Source of the DNA: Lachnospiraceae bacterium
GTDB lineage: Bacteria > Bacillota > Clostridia > Lachnospirales > Lachnospiraceae
Direction of reading: 5' to 3'
Length of the DNA stretch: 12,964 bases
Assembly: GCA_016282215.1 (NCBI GenBank)
Contig: JAEEKC010000306.1
Span: forward strand, 1 to 12,964
Within the stretch, counting starts at the first letter, position 1. Every line of letters starts with the position of its first letter. The notes below the pieces were generated by a model. It had not been told where the DNA came from and did not search any database. It was given only the letters and a program-made list of their open reading frames with translations. The position numbers were made by a program, and so were the translations under genes. Positions 7,269 to 12,964 of the stretch are shown here, one piece after another.

Positions 7269-8264
7269 ATGATCAACCAAGAATTGAAAAAAATGACGAT
7301 CCTGCAGTTTGCACTCACGTTTGTTTTTACGGCGAGTGCAATCTTTCTGTTTGATAAAAAAGTTGCCCTATGCTTACTTTTGCAGGGATGTCTGTTGGCA
7401 GCACTCTTTTTTTATTTTACAAAGAAACGATATCGGGATATCGAAAGGATCAATGAAAGACTGGTCCGGATTTTAGGCGGCGAAGAGGATCTGGAGGTTT
7501 GGGATAACGAGGAAGGAGAACTTTCGATCTTACGGAGCAATGTGGGAAAGACCTGCAGCATTCTGATCTCCCAGCGGGAACGGCTGAAAAAGGAAAAACA
7601 GTTTTTGGCTGATTTTATCGCAGATGTCAGCCATCAGTTAAAGACACCCATGACGTCCATGATGGTAATGAACGATCTGTTAGAGGGAGAAGAGGATCCG
7701 GAAAAACAAAGGGAGTTCATACAGACCCAGTCGGAGCAGCTTTCCAAAATGAACTGGCTGATCCAGACGCTGCTTACCATGTCAAAGCTGGATACGGATT
7801 CCATTGTGATGAAAGAAGAGAAGGTTGCGCTCTCTGATCTGATCAAAGAAGTGACAGATCCTTTTATGGTATTGATGGATCTTAAAAACATTACCCTGAT
7901 TGATGAGACGAAGGATATGCAGGTCAAGTGCGATAAAAACTGGTCGGTGGAAGCGATCCGTAATATTGTGAAAAACTGCATCGAGCATACCGATGAAGGC
8001 GGCATGCTTACAATCACATCTGAGGATACGAATATCTATTCCGCGGTTAAGGTACAAGATACCGGTAGCGGTATCGACCCGGAGGATCTGCAGCATATCT
8101 TTGAACGCTTTTACCGTGGTAAGACCACAGGCAAAGAAAGTGTCGGCATCGGCCTGGCTCTTTCAAAGACGATTATGGATAAGCAGCATGGCAGGATCCT
8201 GGTTACCAGCGAGCCCGGGAAGGGAAGCACGTTTGAGATCCGGTTTTACAAAACAATTATCTAG
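7269..8264 (+). CDS. Short-loop sensor histidine kinase (BceS-like)
   Basis: A 331-residue membrane kinase. Two membrane helices (residues about 9-28 and 32-50) are joined by only about three residues (DKK), the layout of intramembrane-sensing kinases that lack an extracellular sensor domain. The HisKA motif is FIADVSHQLKTPMTSM with H122 as phosphorylation site. The ATPase domain has the N-box NIVKNCIEHT (N236), G1 box DTGSGID (D264), F-box IFERFYRG and G2 box VGIGLAL. ATG 7269 follows AAAGGA (7256-7261) by 7 bp. In the BceS family such kinases detect their signal through a partner ABC permease; the transporter genes start 174 bp downstream, so the same is inferred here. The stop TAG 8262-8264 lies immediately before the second operator. 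Confidence 0.92.
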   Translation: MINQELKKMTILQFALTFVFTASAIFLFDKKVALCLLLQGCLLAALFFYFTKKRYRDIERINERLVRILGGEEDLEVWDNEEGELSILRSNVGKTCSILISQRERLKKEKQFLADFIADVSHQLKTPMTSMMVMNDLLEGEEDPEKQREFIQTQSEQLSKMNWLIQTLLTMSKLDTDSIVMKEEKVALSDLIKEVTDPFMVLMDLKNITLIDETKDMQVKCDKNWSVEAIRNIVKNCIEHTDEGGMLTITSEDTNIYSAVKVQDTGSGIDPEDLQHIFERFYRGKTTGKESVGIGLALSKTIMDKQHGRILVTSEPGKGSTFEIRFYKTII

Positions 8265-8279
8265 GTGACAAAACTGTAA
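8265..8279 (+). promoter_or_regulatory. Candidate response-regulator operator, copy 2 (upstream of ABC transporter genes)
   Basis: An exact copy of the 15-mer at 6310-6324 (TGACA-N4-TGTAA at 8266-8279) begins one base after the kinase stop codon and 160 bp before the ATPase start. This ties the transporter genes to the same regulator as the two-component genes. Confidence 0.72.
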
Positions 8280-8312
8280 TGAAATATTCACCGGATCGTA
8301 AGGTAAGAAGCT

Positions 8313-8318
8313 TATGAT
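8313..8318 (+). promoter_or_regulatory. Possible -10 box of the ABC transporter operon
   Basis: TATGAT followed by G, as at 6348-6354. The distance from the operator start is 47 bp here and 37 bp at the two-component promoter, so the two sites differ by 10 bp, close to one turn of the helix. There is no good -35 hexamer. Transcription would start near 8325, leaving a leader of about 114 nt. Confidence 0.4.
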
Positions 8319-8394
8319 GGTATTGTCGCAAGATACAAAACCGTGTCCGGCCGGCACAAGGATGGTTTTGATCTTGAGATAGAGATTACTGATC

Positions 8395-8418
8395 AGATTG
8401 CAACTTGTGTTGCAGTTT
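8395..8418 (+). promoter_or_regulatory. Leader hairpin just upstream of the ATPase ribosome binding site
   Basis: AGATTGCAAC (8395-8404) pairs with GTTGCAGTTT (8409-8418) around a TTGT loop: ten pairs, two of them G-T wobbles, including an unbroken TGCAAC/GTTGCA core. Only four T follow, so it is a weak terminator at best. It sits 3 bases before the purine-rich ribosome site 8422-8430 and could act in translation control or mRNA stability. Confidence 0.35.
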
Positions 8419-8438
8419 TGAAGGGAAGGAAAAATACC

Positions 8439-9122
8439 ATGAACATACTGGAAATCAAAAATCTATGCAAAACATACGGAAAAGAAGAAACCAGGGTCGA
8501 TGCCCTAAAGGATGTTTCTTTTACCGTGGAAAAAGGGCAGTTCGTTGCCATCGTCGGTCCTTCCGGCTCCGGCAAATCCACGCTGCTGCATATTCTCGGC
8601 GGCGTTGACAGACCTACCTCGGGACAGGTTCTGATCAGCGGAACAGATATCGCTGCTTTAAATGAAACAAATCTTGCCATCTTCCGCAGACGCCAGATTG
8701 GTTTGATCTATCAGTTTTACAACCTGATCCCCATCCTGACAGTGGAAGAGAATATGACGCTGCCTATCTTATTGGAAAAGAAAAAGCCGGATCAAAAAAC
8801 ACTGCAGGAACTGGTGGAAAAGTTAGGTTTAAGTGACAGGCTCCGCCATCTGCCCAACCAACTTTCCGGCGGACAGCAGCAGAGGGTTTCCATCGGCAGG
8901 GCGCTGATCAATCATCCGGCGCTGCTTTTGGCGGATGAGCCCACAGGAAACCTGGACTCCAAAAACAGTAAGGAGATCATCGCGCTCCTTCGTAAGTTCA
9001 ACAAAGAAGCAGGCCAGACCGTGATCATCATCACCCATGATGAGAGGATCGCACTTTCTGCCGACCGGGTGATCACCATCGAGGACGGACAGATTACGAA
9101 AGATGAGGTGAGAGACGTATGA
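8439..9122 (+). CDS. ABC transporter ATP-binding protein (MacB/BceA/LolD type)
   Basis: A 227-residue ATPase, the usual length for this class. Walker A is GPSGSGKST at 40-48 (K46), the Q-loop lies in YQFYNLIP, the signature is LSGGQQQR at 142-149, Walker B ends LLLADEPTG with D166 and E167, and the switch histidine is H200 (ITHD). The QFYNLIP..TVEENM..P block is characteristic of the group that serves FtsX-type permeases. ATG 8439 is chosen over in-frame GTG 8343 because AGGGAAGGA (8422-8430) lies 8 bp upstream and the protein then starts at the normal N-terminus (MNILEIKNLCKTYG). It overlaps the permease gene by 4 bp (ATGA at 9119-9122), so the two are translationally coupled. It powers the transporter or mechanotransmission complex at the inner face of the membrane. 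Confidence 0.95.
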   Translation: MNILEIKNLCKTYGKEETRVDALKDVSFTVEKGQFVAIVGPSGSGKSTLLHILGGVDRPTSGQVLISGTDIAALNETNLAIFRRRQIGLIYQFYNLIPILTVEENMTLPILLEKKKPDQKTLQELVEKLGLSDRLRHLPNQLSGGQQQRVSIGRALINHPALLLADEPTGNLDSKNSKEIIALLRKFNKEAGQTVIIITHDERIALSADRVITIEDGQITKDEVRDV

Positions 9123-11698
9123 ATATCATGATGACTCTTACCGTAAAACATATCAGAAACAATATGAAACGGACCATCATCACGGTGTTTGGTATTGTCG
9201 CCGCTACTGCGCTGATCACAGCCATGCTGACCGGAATTTATTCGGTGTTCAGTTTTGTGGCAGATGTATCCATCATTGCTGATGGGAACTGGCAGGCCAT
9301 CTATGAAGATGCGGACGACGAGGTCCTTTCGTATATGAAAAATGACTCCCGGATCGAGATGACGGGTGTTGCAAATGACGATCTGACCATCAGCGGTTTT
9401 CAGATGGATACAGGTGCCAGCGACCGGCTTCGGGTCGGCAATATCTATCATGCAGATCATCAAAACCTGATCCAGATGGTAACCTGTGATTATGAAGGGA
9501 CACTTCCGGAAAGCGAAGACGAGATCGCGGTGGAAGAAAAACTCCTGAAGGAGAACGGACTGACCATCGGAATCGGAGATGAGCTTACCTTTACGCAGGG
9601 ATACCGCTCGATCATGGAAGAGGGAAAAATCGTTTATCTGGCAGGCGCCTACAGGTCAGCTGAGTCATTTACCGCAAAGGAAGTATGTACCTGCAAGGTA
9701 ACTGCTATCCTTCATGAAAATAAACCCACAAGCAGTTTCCGGATCCTGCGGGGGATCAAAAGCGGGAATCTGCCGGCGGAAAATAAAACCTTTATTACCC
9801 TGAAAAAACCGGATGTATGGTCTGTGCATACCATAGATGAGATCACTCAAAATGCAGGCGCGAAATTATCGGAGATCAATACGGAATACCTGATGAGCAT
9901 TTTTGCTTTTGACCTTCCTTACAATACAGTGAAAGCGGTCTTCCGCCTCATGGGGCTTGCCCTTGCCATCATCATCGTATCCTCTGTAATCATGATCTAC
10001 AATACCTTTGCCATGTCACTGACGGAGCGGATGAAATATCTCGGCATGCTGGCAAGCGTCGGAGCTACCAAAAAACAGAAACGGGCATCCGTGTACTACG
10101 AAGGATTTTTAATGGGACTCATCGGCATTCCCATCGGCTTTTTGGTAGGGCTTCTGGGATGCTTTGCAACCCTGCGCTTTGTCGGAACCTTGATCATCGA
10201 CTCCAAGATGGTCAGAGGGATCAGCGTTTCCATGCAGAACATTCCTGTGAAGATCCATCCGCTGATCATTTTGCTGGTGATCTTTTTTGCCGGCCTGACC
10301 ATTTTGCTTTCTTCTCTGCTGCCGGCGATCCGGGCATCGAAGATCACGCCCATCGAGGCACTCAGGCAGAGCAACGACATTAAACTGAAAGCAAAGAGAC
10401 TTCGGGTATTTCCACTGGTGCGTCTGCTCTTTGGCTATGAAGGCGAGCTGGCATCGAAGAACAGCCGCCGGAACGGAGAGAAGGGTACGGTCATTACCAT
10501 CTCCATGGCGGTTTCCATTATCATGTTTTTATGCAGTTTTTACTTCATGGATCTGTTTAACAAAGCCAACGCCTATGAGATCGAGATTCCCTTCCAGGTA
10601 TTTGCATCGGCAGCCCTGGATGAAGCGGACCGGCTGAAGGAAGACCTTAGCAGGATTGACGGCGTCAGCAACATCTATGTGGCGGAAATGATCTCCTTTA
10701 GCTTTTTAAAAACCGATGAAGAGGGTAAGCCGCGGATCACACCCAATGAGGCAGTCCGGGATCCCGCATTTTTGACAAAGAACTATCAGGGACTGTTTGA
10801 AAGAGATCCTTCCATCTGGGTCATTCCTGTGGAGGATGAAACTTTCCGGCAGATCTGCGAAAAGAACGGTATTGATGATGCAAAGTACTTCGGGGATACG
10901 CTCTGCGGCGTGCTGCTGAACAACTATAATCACAAAAAGTCGAAGAAGGCAGTGTTCAATGACGGGATCTTAGGACAGAGACTTTTCTATGATGATCCGA
11001 AGGGCAACCCGCCGGCGGTAACCATCACGGATTTTGTTTCCTGGGATGACGGGATCGATGAATACAAACTGTCGCCCAAGGGCAGTATTTCAGTGTATGT
11101 GCCGGTGTCAAAGTTCCATGAGGCATATGTGAAAAATGTGGATCGCGCAGAGTTGCAATGTACCTTCGGACTGCAATGCGCAGACCATGAGGCGGTGCAG
11201 AAAAAGGCAGCGGAAATCCTGGAGTTTGACGGTTATCACAACACATCTTCCAGCGATATCGAAAGCGAACTGATCATCATGAAAACCCTGATCACGGTGC
11301 TGAAGACCGTTATGTACGGTTTTGTGTTCCTGATCGCGCTGATCGTGATCGCAAATATTATCAATACGATTTCCACCGGTATGCAGCTTCGGAAAAAAGA
11401 GTTTGCCATGTATAAATCCGTGGGAATGACGGACCGGGGCTTTTCCAAGATGCTCTTTCTGGAAACCTTTTTAATTGGTATCCGGGCGCTGTTGATCGGG
11501 CTTCCCGTATCCGCGCTGCTCAGTTTCATGATGTATAAAAACCTCTCAGCGCCCACCGTGGCCTTTGAACTGAGTCTTCCGGTCTACCTGCTGGCAGCCA
11601 CTGGCGTGTTCGTTGTCGTTGGCATCGGCATGCTGATCGCAGCACCGGCCATGCGGCAGGGTAGCGTGATCGATGTCCTCAAAGAGGATATCTGTTGA
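9119..11698 (+). CDS. ABC transporter permease with two FtsX domains (859 residues)
   Basis: A membrane protein with predicted helices at about residues 19-45, 276-300, 330-352, 382-403, 458-477, 728-750, 780-806 and 822-845. Two large outside domains (about 46-272 and 478-725) follow helices 1 and 5, so the protein is a duplication of a four-helix FtsX/MacB unit. Each half keeps the FtsX coupling motif: SLTERMKYLGMLASVGATK near residue 310 and RKKEFAMYKSVGMTDRGF near 765. BceB proteins have ten helices and one large outside domain, so this is a different class despite the BceS-like kinase. ATG 9119 follows AGGTGA (9106-9111) at 7 bp. Such proteins export or extract hydrophobic compounds, lipoproteins or peptides, or transmit mechanical force; the substrate is not visible. 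Its last 14 coding bases are the first unit of the 52-bp repeats. Confidence 0.92.
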   Translation: MNIMMTLTVKHIRNNMKRTIITVFGIVAATALITAMLTGIYSVFSFVADVSIIADGNWQAIYEDADDEVLSYMKNDSRIEMTGVANDDLTISGFQMDTGASDRLRVGNIYHADHQNLIQMVTCDYEGTLPESEDEIAVEEKLLKENGLTIGIGDELTFTQGYRSIMEEGKIVYLAGAYRSAESFTAKEVCTCKVTAILHENKPTSSFRILRGIKSGNLPAENKTFITLKKPDVWSVHTIDEITQNAGAKLSEINTEYLMSIFAFDLPYNTVKAVFRLMGLALAIIIVSSVIMIYNTFAMSLTERMKYLGMLASVGATKKQKRASVYYEGFLMGLIGIPIGFLVGLLGCFATLRFVGTLIIDSKMVRGISVSMQNIPVKIHPLIILLVIFFAGLTILLSSLLPAIRASKITPIEALRQSNDIKLKAKRLRVFPLVRLLFGYEGELASKNSRRNGEKGTVITISMAVSIIMFLCSFYFMDLFNKANAYEIEIPFQVFASAALDEADRLKEDLSRIDGVSNIYVAEMISFSFLKTDEEGKPRITPNEAVRDPAFLTKNYQGLFERDPSIWVIPVEDETFRQICEKNGIDDAKYFGDTLCGVLLNNYNHKKSKKAVFNDGILGQRLFYDDPKGNPPAVTITDFVSWDDGIDEYKLSPKGSISVYVPVSKFHEAYVKNVDRAELQCTFGLQCADHEAVQKKAAEILEFDGYHNTSSSDIESELIIMKTLITVLKTVMYGFVFLIALIVIANIINTISTGMQLRKKEFAMYKSVGMTDRGFSKMLFLETFLIGIRALLIGLPVSALLSFMMYKNLSAPTVAFELSLPVYLLAATGVFVVVGIGMLIAAPAMRQGSVIDVLKEDIC

Positions 11699-11812
11699 GA
11701 CACGAAATGATTGGCGAATTCTTGGTTATCAATTAAAGGATATATGCTGATATAAGGAATGGTTAGCTAATACTTGGTTATCAATTGAAGGATATCTGTT
11801 GATAGATATAAT
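11685..11812 (+). repeat. 52-bp imperfect tandem repeat (about 2.5 copies) overlapping the permease stop codon
   Basis: Units start at 11685, 11737 and 11789 (exact 52-bp period). Units 1 and 2 match at 41 of 52 positions; unit 3 follows unit 1 at 19 of its first 24 and then diverges. The best-kept block, CTTGGTTATCAATT then AAGGATAT, matches at 29 of 32 positions between 11721 and 11773. Unit 1 begins inside the last codons of the permease gene, with the TGA at 11696-11698. Across each later unit junction, TATCA pairs with TGATA at the same spacing (11727/11748 and 11779/11800), giving two equal dyads. Confidence 0.8.
11785..11812 (+). promoter_or_regulatory. Promoter-like sequence inside the third repeat unit
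   Basis: TTGAAG (11785-11790), 16 bp, then a perfect TATAAT (11807-11812). A transcript would start near 11819 and meet the terminator hairpin at once, so it would give a very short RNA unless it reads through to the hydrolase gene. It may be a chance product of AT-rich repeat sequence. Confidence 0.3.
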
Positions 11813-11833
11813 AGCTATCGAGATTTTGATATG

Positions 11834-11868
11834 AAAAACCCCGGCATCACTCTGGTGCCGGGATTTTT
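11834..11868 (+). terminator. Rho-independent terminator of the ABC transporter operon
   Basis: CCCGGCATCA (11840-11849) pairs with TGGTGCCGGG (11853-11862), ten pairs with one wobble and a three-base loop, then TTTTT at 11864-11868. AAAAA at 11834-11838 mirrors the T run, so it could end transcription in either direction. It is 135 bp after the permease stop, beyond the 52-bp repeats. Confidence 0.9.
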
Positions 11869-12027
11869 CATGCAAATCGGAAGAAAATGCGATGAAAAAT
11901 ATGTATTCGGTGTTCTAAGTATATTCAAAATGATGTATAATCAAAATTTACAGGGATTTATAGACACTGATATATGATAGAAATGATGAAAGTCATAAAT
12001 CGGTGACAGATCAGGAGACGTTAACCT
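11869..12027 (+). promoter_or_regulatory. Region upstream of the hydrolase gene with a candidate promoter
   Basis: This completes the 329-bp gap 11699-12027. TATAAT at 11936-11941, directly preceded by TG, has a weak TTCTAA (11913-11918) 17 bp upstream, giving a start near 11948 and a leader of about 80 nt. The region is AT-rich; I see no ORF, hairpin or repeat in it otherwise. Confidence 0.4.
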
Positions 12028-12591
12028 ATGAAAAAACTCGCAGTCATGTTTCCGGGGATCGGATATACAACGGACAGGCCGCTTTTATACTATGCATCCA
12101 AGCTGGCGGCAAAGTACGGATATGAATCGGTCCGGCTGGATTTTCGGAATATCAAAGGCGGAAAAGAGGCGCTGAAAAATCCTGAAAAGCTGCAGACGCT
12201 GCTGGGGCAGGGCATTGATACTGCCATGGCCGGACTGGCAGAAACGGATTTTTCGGCATATGAGGATATCATTTTTATCTCCAAAAGCTACGGAACGGTG
12301 ATCGCCGCTGCCATTGCAAAGCAGCAGGGCATTCCGGCAAAGCAGGTTTATCTGACGCCCATTGCATCGTTTGCAGAGTTTGTGCAGGAGGGCAACGGGA
12401 TTGCTTTTTTCGGCACGGCAGACCCTTTTGCAAATGCGGATGAGATCGAGAGAATTTGCAAGGATAAGGGATTGAAATGGCACAGGGTGCCGGACGCCAA
12501 TCATTCCCTGGAGACGGAGGATGTATATACGAATATCGAAGTGTTGAAAGAAGTTTTGAGGGAAGTAGAAAAGAACTTAGTTATTGAATGA
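12028..12591 (+). CDS. Small alpha/beta-hydrolase fold protein
   Basis: A 187-residue cytoplasmic protein with no signal peptide. The first strand and oxyanion region read LAVMFPGIGYT (residues 4-14). The nucleophile elbow is ISKSYGT with S87 (S-x-S-x-G in place of the common G-x-S-x-G), the acid is probably D132 (FFGTADPF) and the base H159 (DANHSLE), all in the expected order and spacing. It is short for the family, which implies a minimal core without a large lid. ATG 12028 follows AGGAGA (12013-12018) at 9 bp. It begins a new transcription unit after the terminator and is 11 bp from the next gene, so the two are probably co-transcribed. Substrate is unknown: an esterase, acyl hydrolase or peptidase role are all possible. 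Confidence 0.85.
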   Translation: MKKLAVMFPGIGYTTDRPLLYYASKLAAKYGYESVRLDFRNIKGGKEALKNPEKLQTLLGQGIDTAMAGLAETDFSAYEDIIFISKSYGTVIAAAIAKQQGIPAKQVYLTPIASFAEFVQEGNGIAFFGTADPFANADEIERICKDKGLKWHRVPDANHSLETEDVYTNIEVLKEVLREVEKNLVIE

Positions 12592-12602
12592 GGGAGACAA
12601 TC

Positions 12603-12964
12603 ATGAACGACAAACGGACAGAAAAACCGATCACAAAAGCCAGACTGGCGGTGCTCGCCTTCGGCAGTTTTTGTCTTACCGTATTTTTGCTGATTGCACT
12701 GATTGCCGGCATTCTTTTGATCCGTTCTATCGCAGGGAACGGGTTTATACAGACTTTTAAGGATGGCTGGGTGCGGATCCTTTTGACCATTCTCGCGGAG
12801 GTGATCATCTTCTGGGCCGGCATCATCATGGTCTATCTGACCTCGGTGCAGCTGGGCATCAAGATGCGCATCATCGGCGTGATCTGCGGCTGGATCCCCA
12901 TCGTCCATCTGGTGGCGCTTTTGATGATCCTGTCGACGACCTGGAGCGAATATTTTTTTGAAAG
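12603..12964 (+). CDS. Integral membrane protein, N-terminal part (runs off window)
   Basis: ATG 12603 follows AGGGAGA (12591-12597) at 5 bp, and the frame stays open to the window end (120 complete codons plus two bases). A basic N-terminus (MNDKRTEKPITKAR) is followed by three hydrophobic stretches at about residues 15-42, 57-77 and 86-112, with the middle ones short and rich in Ile. The pattern LGIKMRIIGVICGWIPIVHL suggests a compact membrane anchor or bundle. I do not recognise the family with confidence; it may be a membrane-only protein or the anchor of a longer enzyme whose catalytic part lies beyond the window. Its tight spacing after the hydrolase gene suggests a shared job, perhaps in lipid metabolism, but that is inference. 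Confidence 0.75.
   Translation, partial: MNDKRTEKPITKARLAVLAFGSFCLTVFLLIALIAGILLIRSIAGNGFIQTFKDGWVRILLTILAEVIIFWAGIIMVYLTSVQLGIKMRIIGVICGWIPIVHLVALLMILSTTWSEYFFE

Noticed and set aside
8317..8382. 21-codon leader peptide ORF before the ATPase
   Set aside because: It overlaps the candidate -10 box, so its ATG would not be in the mRNA, and it has no stop-and-hairpin arrangement typical of attenuators.
8343..8438. GTG-initiated 32-residue extension of the ABC ATPase
   Set aside because: ATG 8439 has a strong ribosome site and the standard N-terminus; the extension has no homologous look and covers the leader hairpin.
12501..12908. 135-codon minus-strand ORF at the window end
   Set aside because: It is antisense to the hydrolase end and to a plus-strand membrane protein frame with a good ribosome site and clear hydrophobic segments; its His/Asp-rich content is what antisense membrane coding gives.

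Overview
The window looks like chromosomal DNA from a Gram-positive, low-to-moderate-GC anaerobe of the Clostridia, most likely Lachnospiraceae or a close relative. The reasons are AGGAGG-type ribosome binding sites, extended -10 promoters, Lys-rich secreted proteins with BspA-type leucine-rich repeats, and a regulator-kinase-ABC transporter cassette of the Firmicutes peptide-sensing kind. This placement is inference from gene content, not from a marker gene. Every gene I can support lies on the + strand. I see no tRNA, rRNA, CRISPR array, transposase or phage gene.

Layout. Positions 1-627: C-terminal end of a secreted repeat protein (18-bp Gly/Ser linker repeats, then a leucine-rich-repeat module). 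779-1570: a SAM-dependent methyltransferase. 1636-5034: a 1132-residue secreted protein with its own extended -10 promoter; it ends in the same kind of Lys-rich leucine-rich-repeat module as the first protein. 5084-6208: a membrane metallopeptidase-like protein of the DUF3810 type with an HESSH motif, followed directly by a possible 34-codon small ORF (6209-6313). 6394-7095 and 7269-8264: an OmpR-type response regulator and a short-loop (BceS-like) sensor kinase. 8439-9122 and 9119-11698: ATPase and large duplicated-FtsX permease of an ABC transporter, overlapping by 4 bp. 11699-12027: a 329-bp gap with 52-bp tandem repeats and a strong terminator. 12028-12591 and 12603-window end: a small alpha/beta-hydrolase and the start of a membrane protein.

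How the parts work together. An identical 15-bp sequence containing TGACA-N4-TGTAA sits just upstream of the response regulator gene and just upstream of the ABC operon, about one helical turn apart in spacing to a TATGATG -10-like box. This matches the kind of inverted repeat known for BceR-type regulators. The kinase has almost no extracellular loop, so it probably cannot sense a ligand alone. The simplest model is that the transporter senses an envelope-active compound (for example a peptide antibiotic), the kinase reads the transporter, and the regulator activates both its own operon and the transporter operon. The permease is not a canonical BceB (single large loop) but an 8-helix protein with two large outside domains, which makes the pairing worth a second look.

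The best candidates for something undescribed are the operator-linked two-component/ABC module with that permease, the 34-codon ORF whose stop codon lies inside the first operator, and the 52-bp tandem repeats that begin in the last codons of the permease gene.
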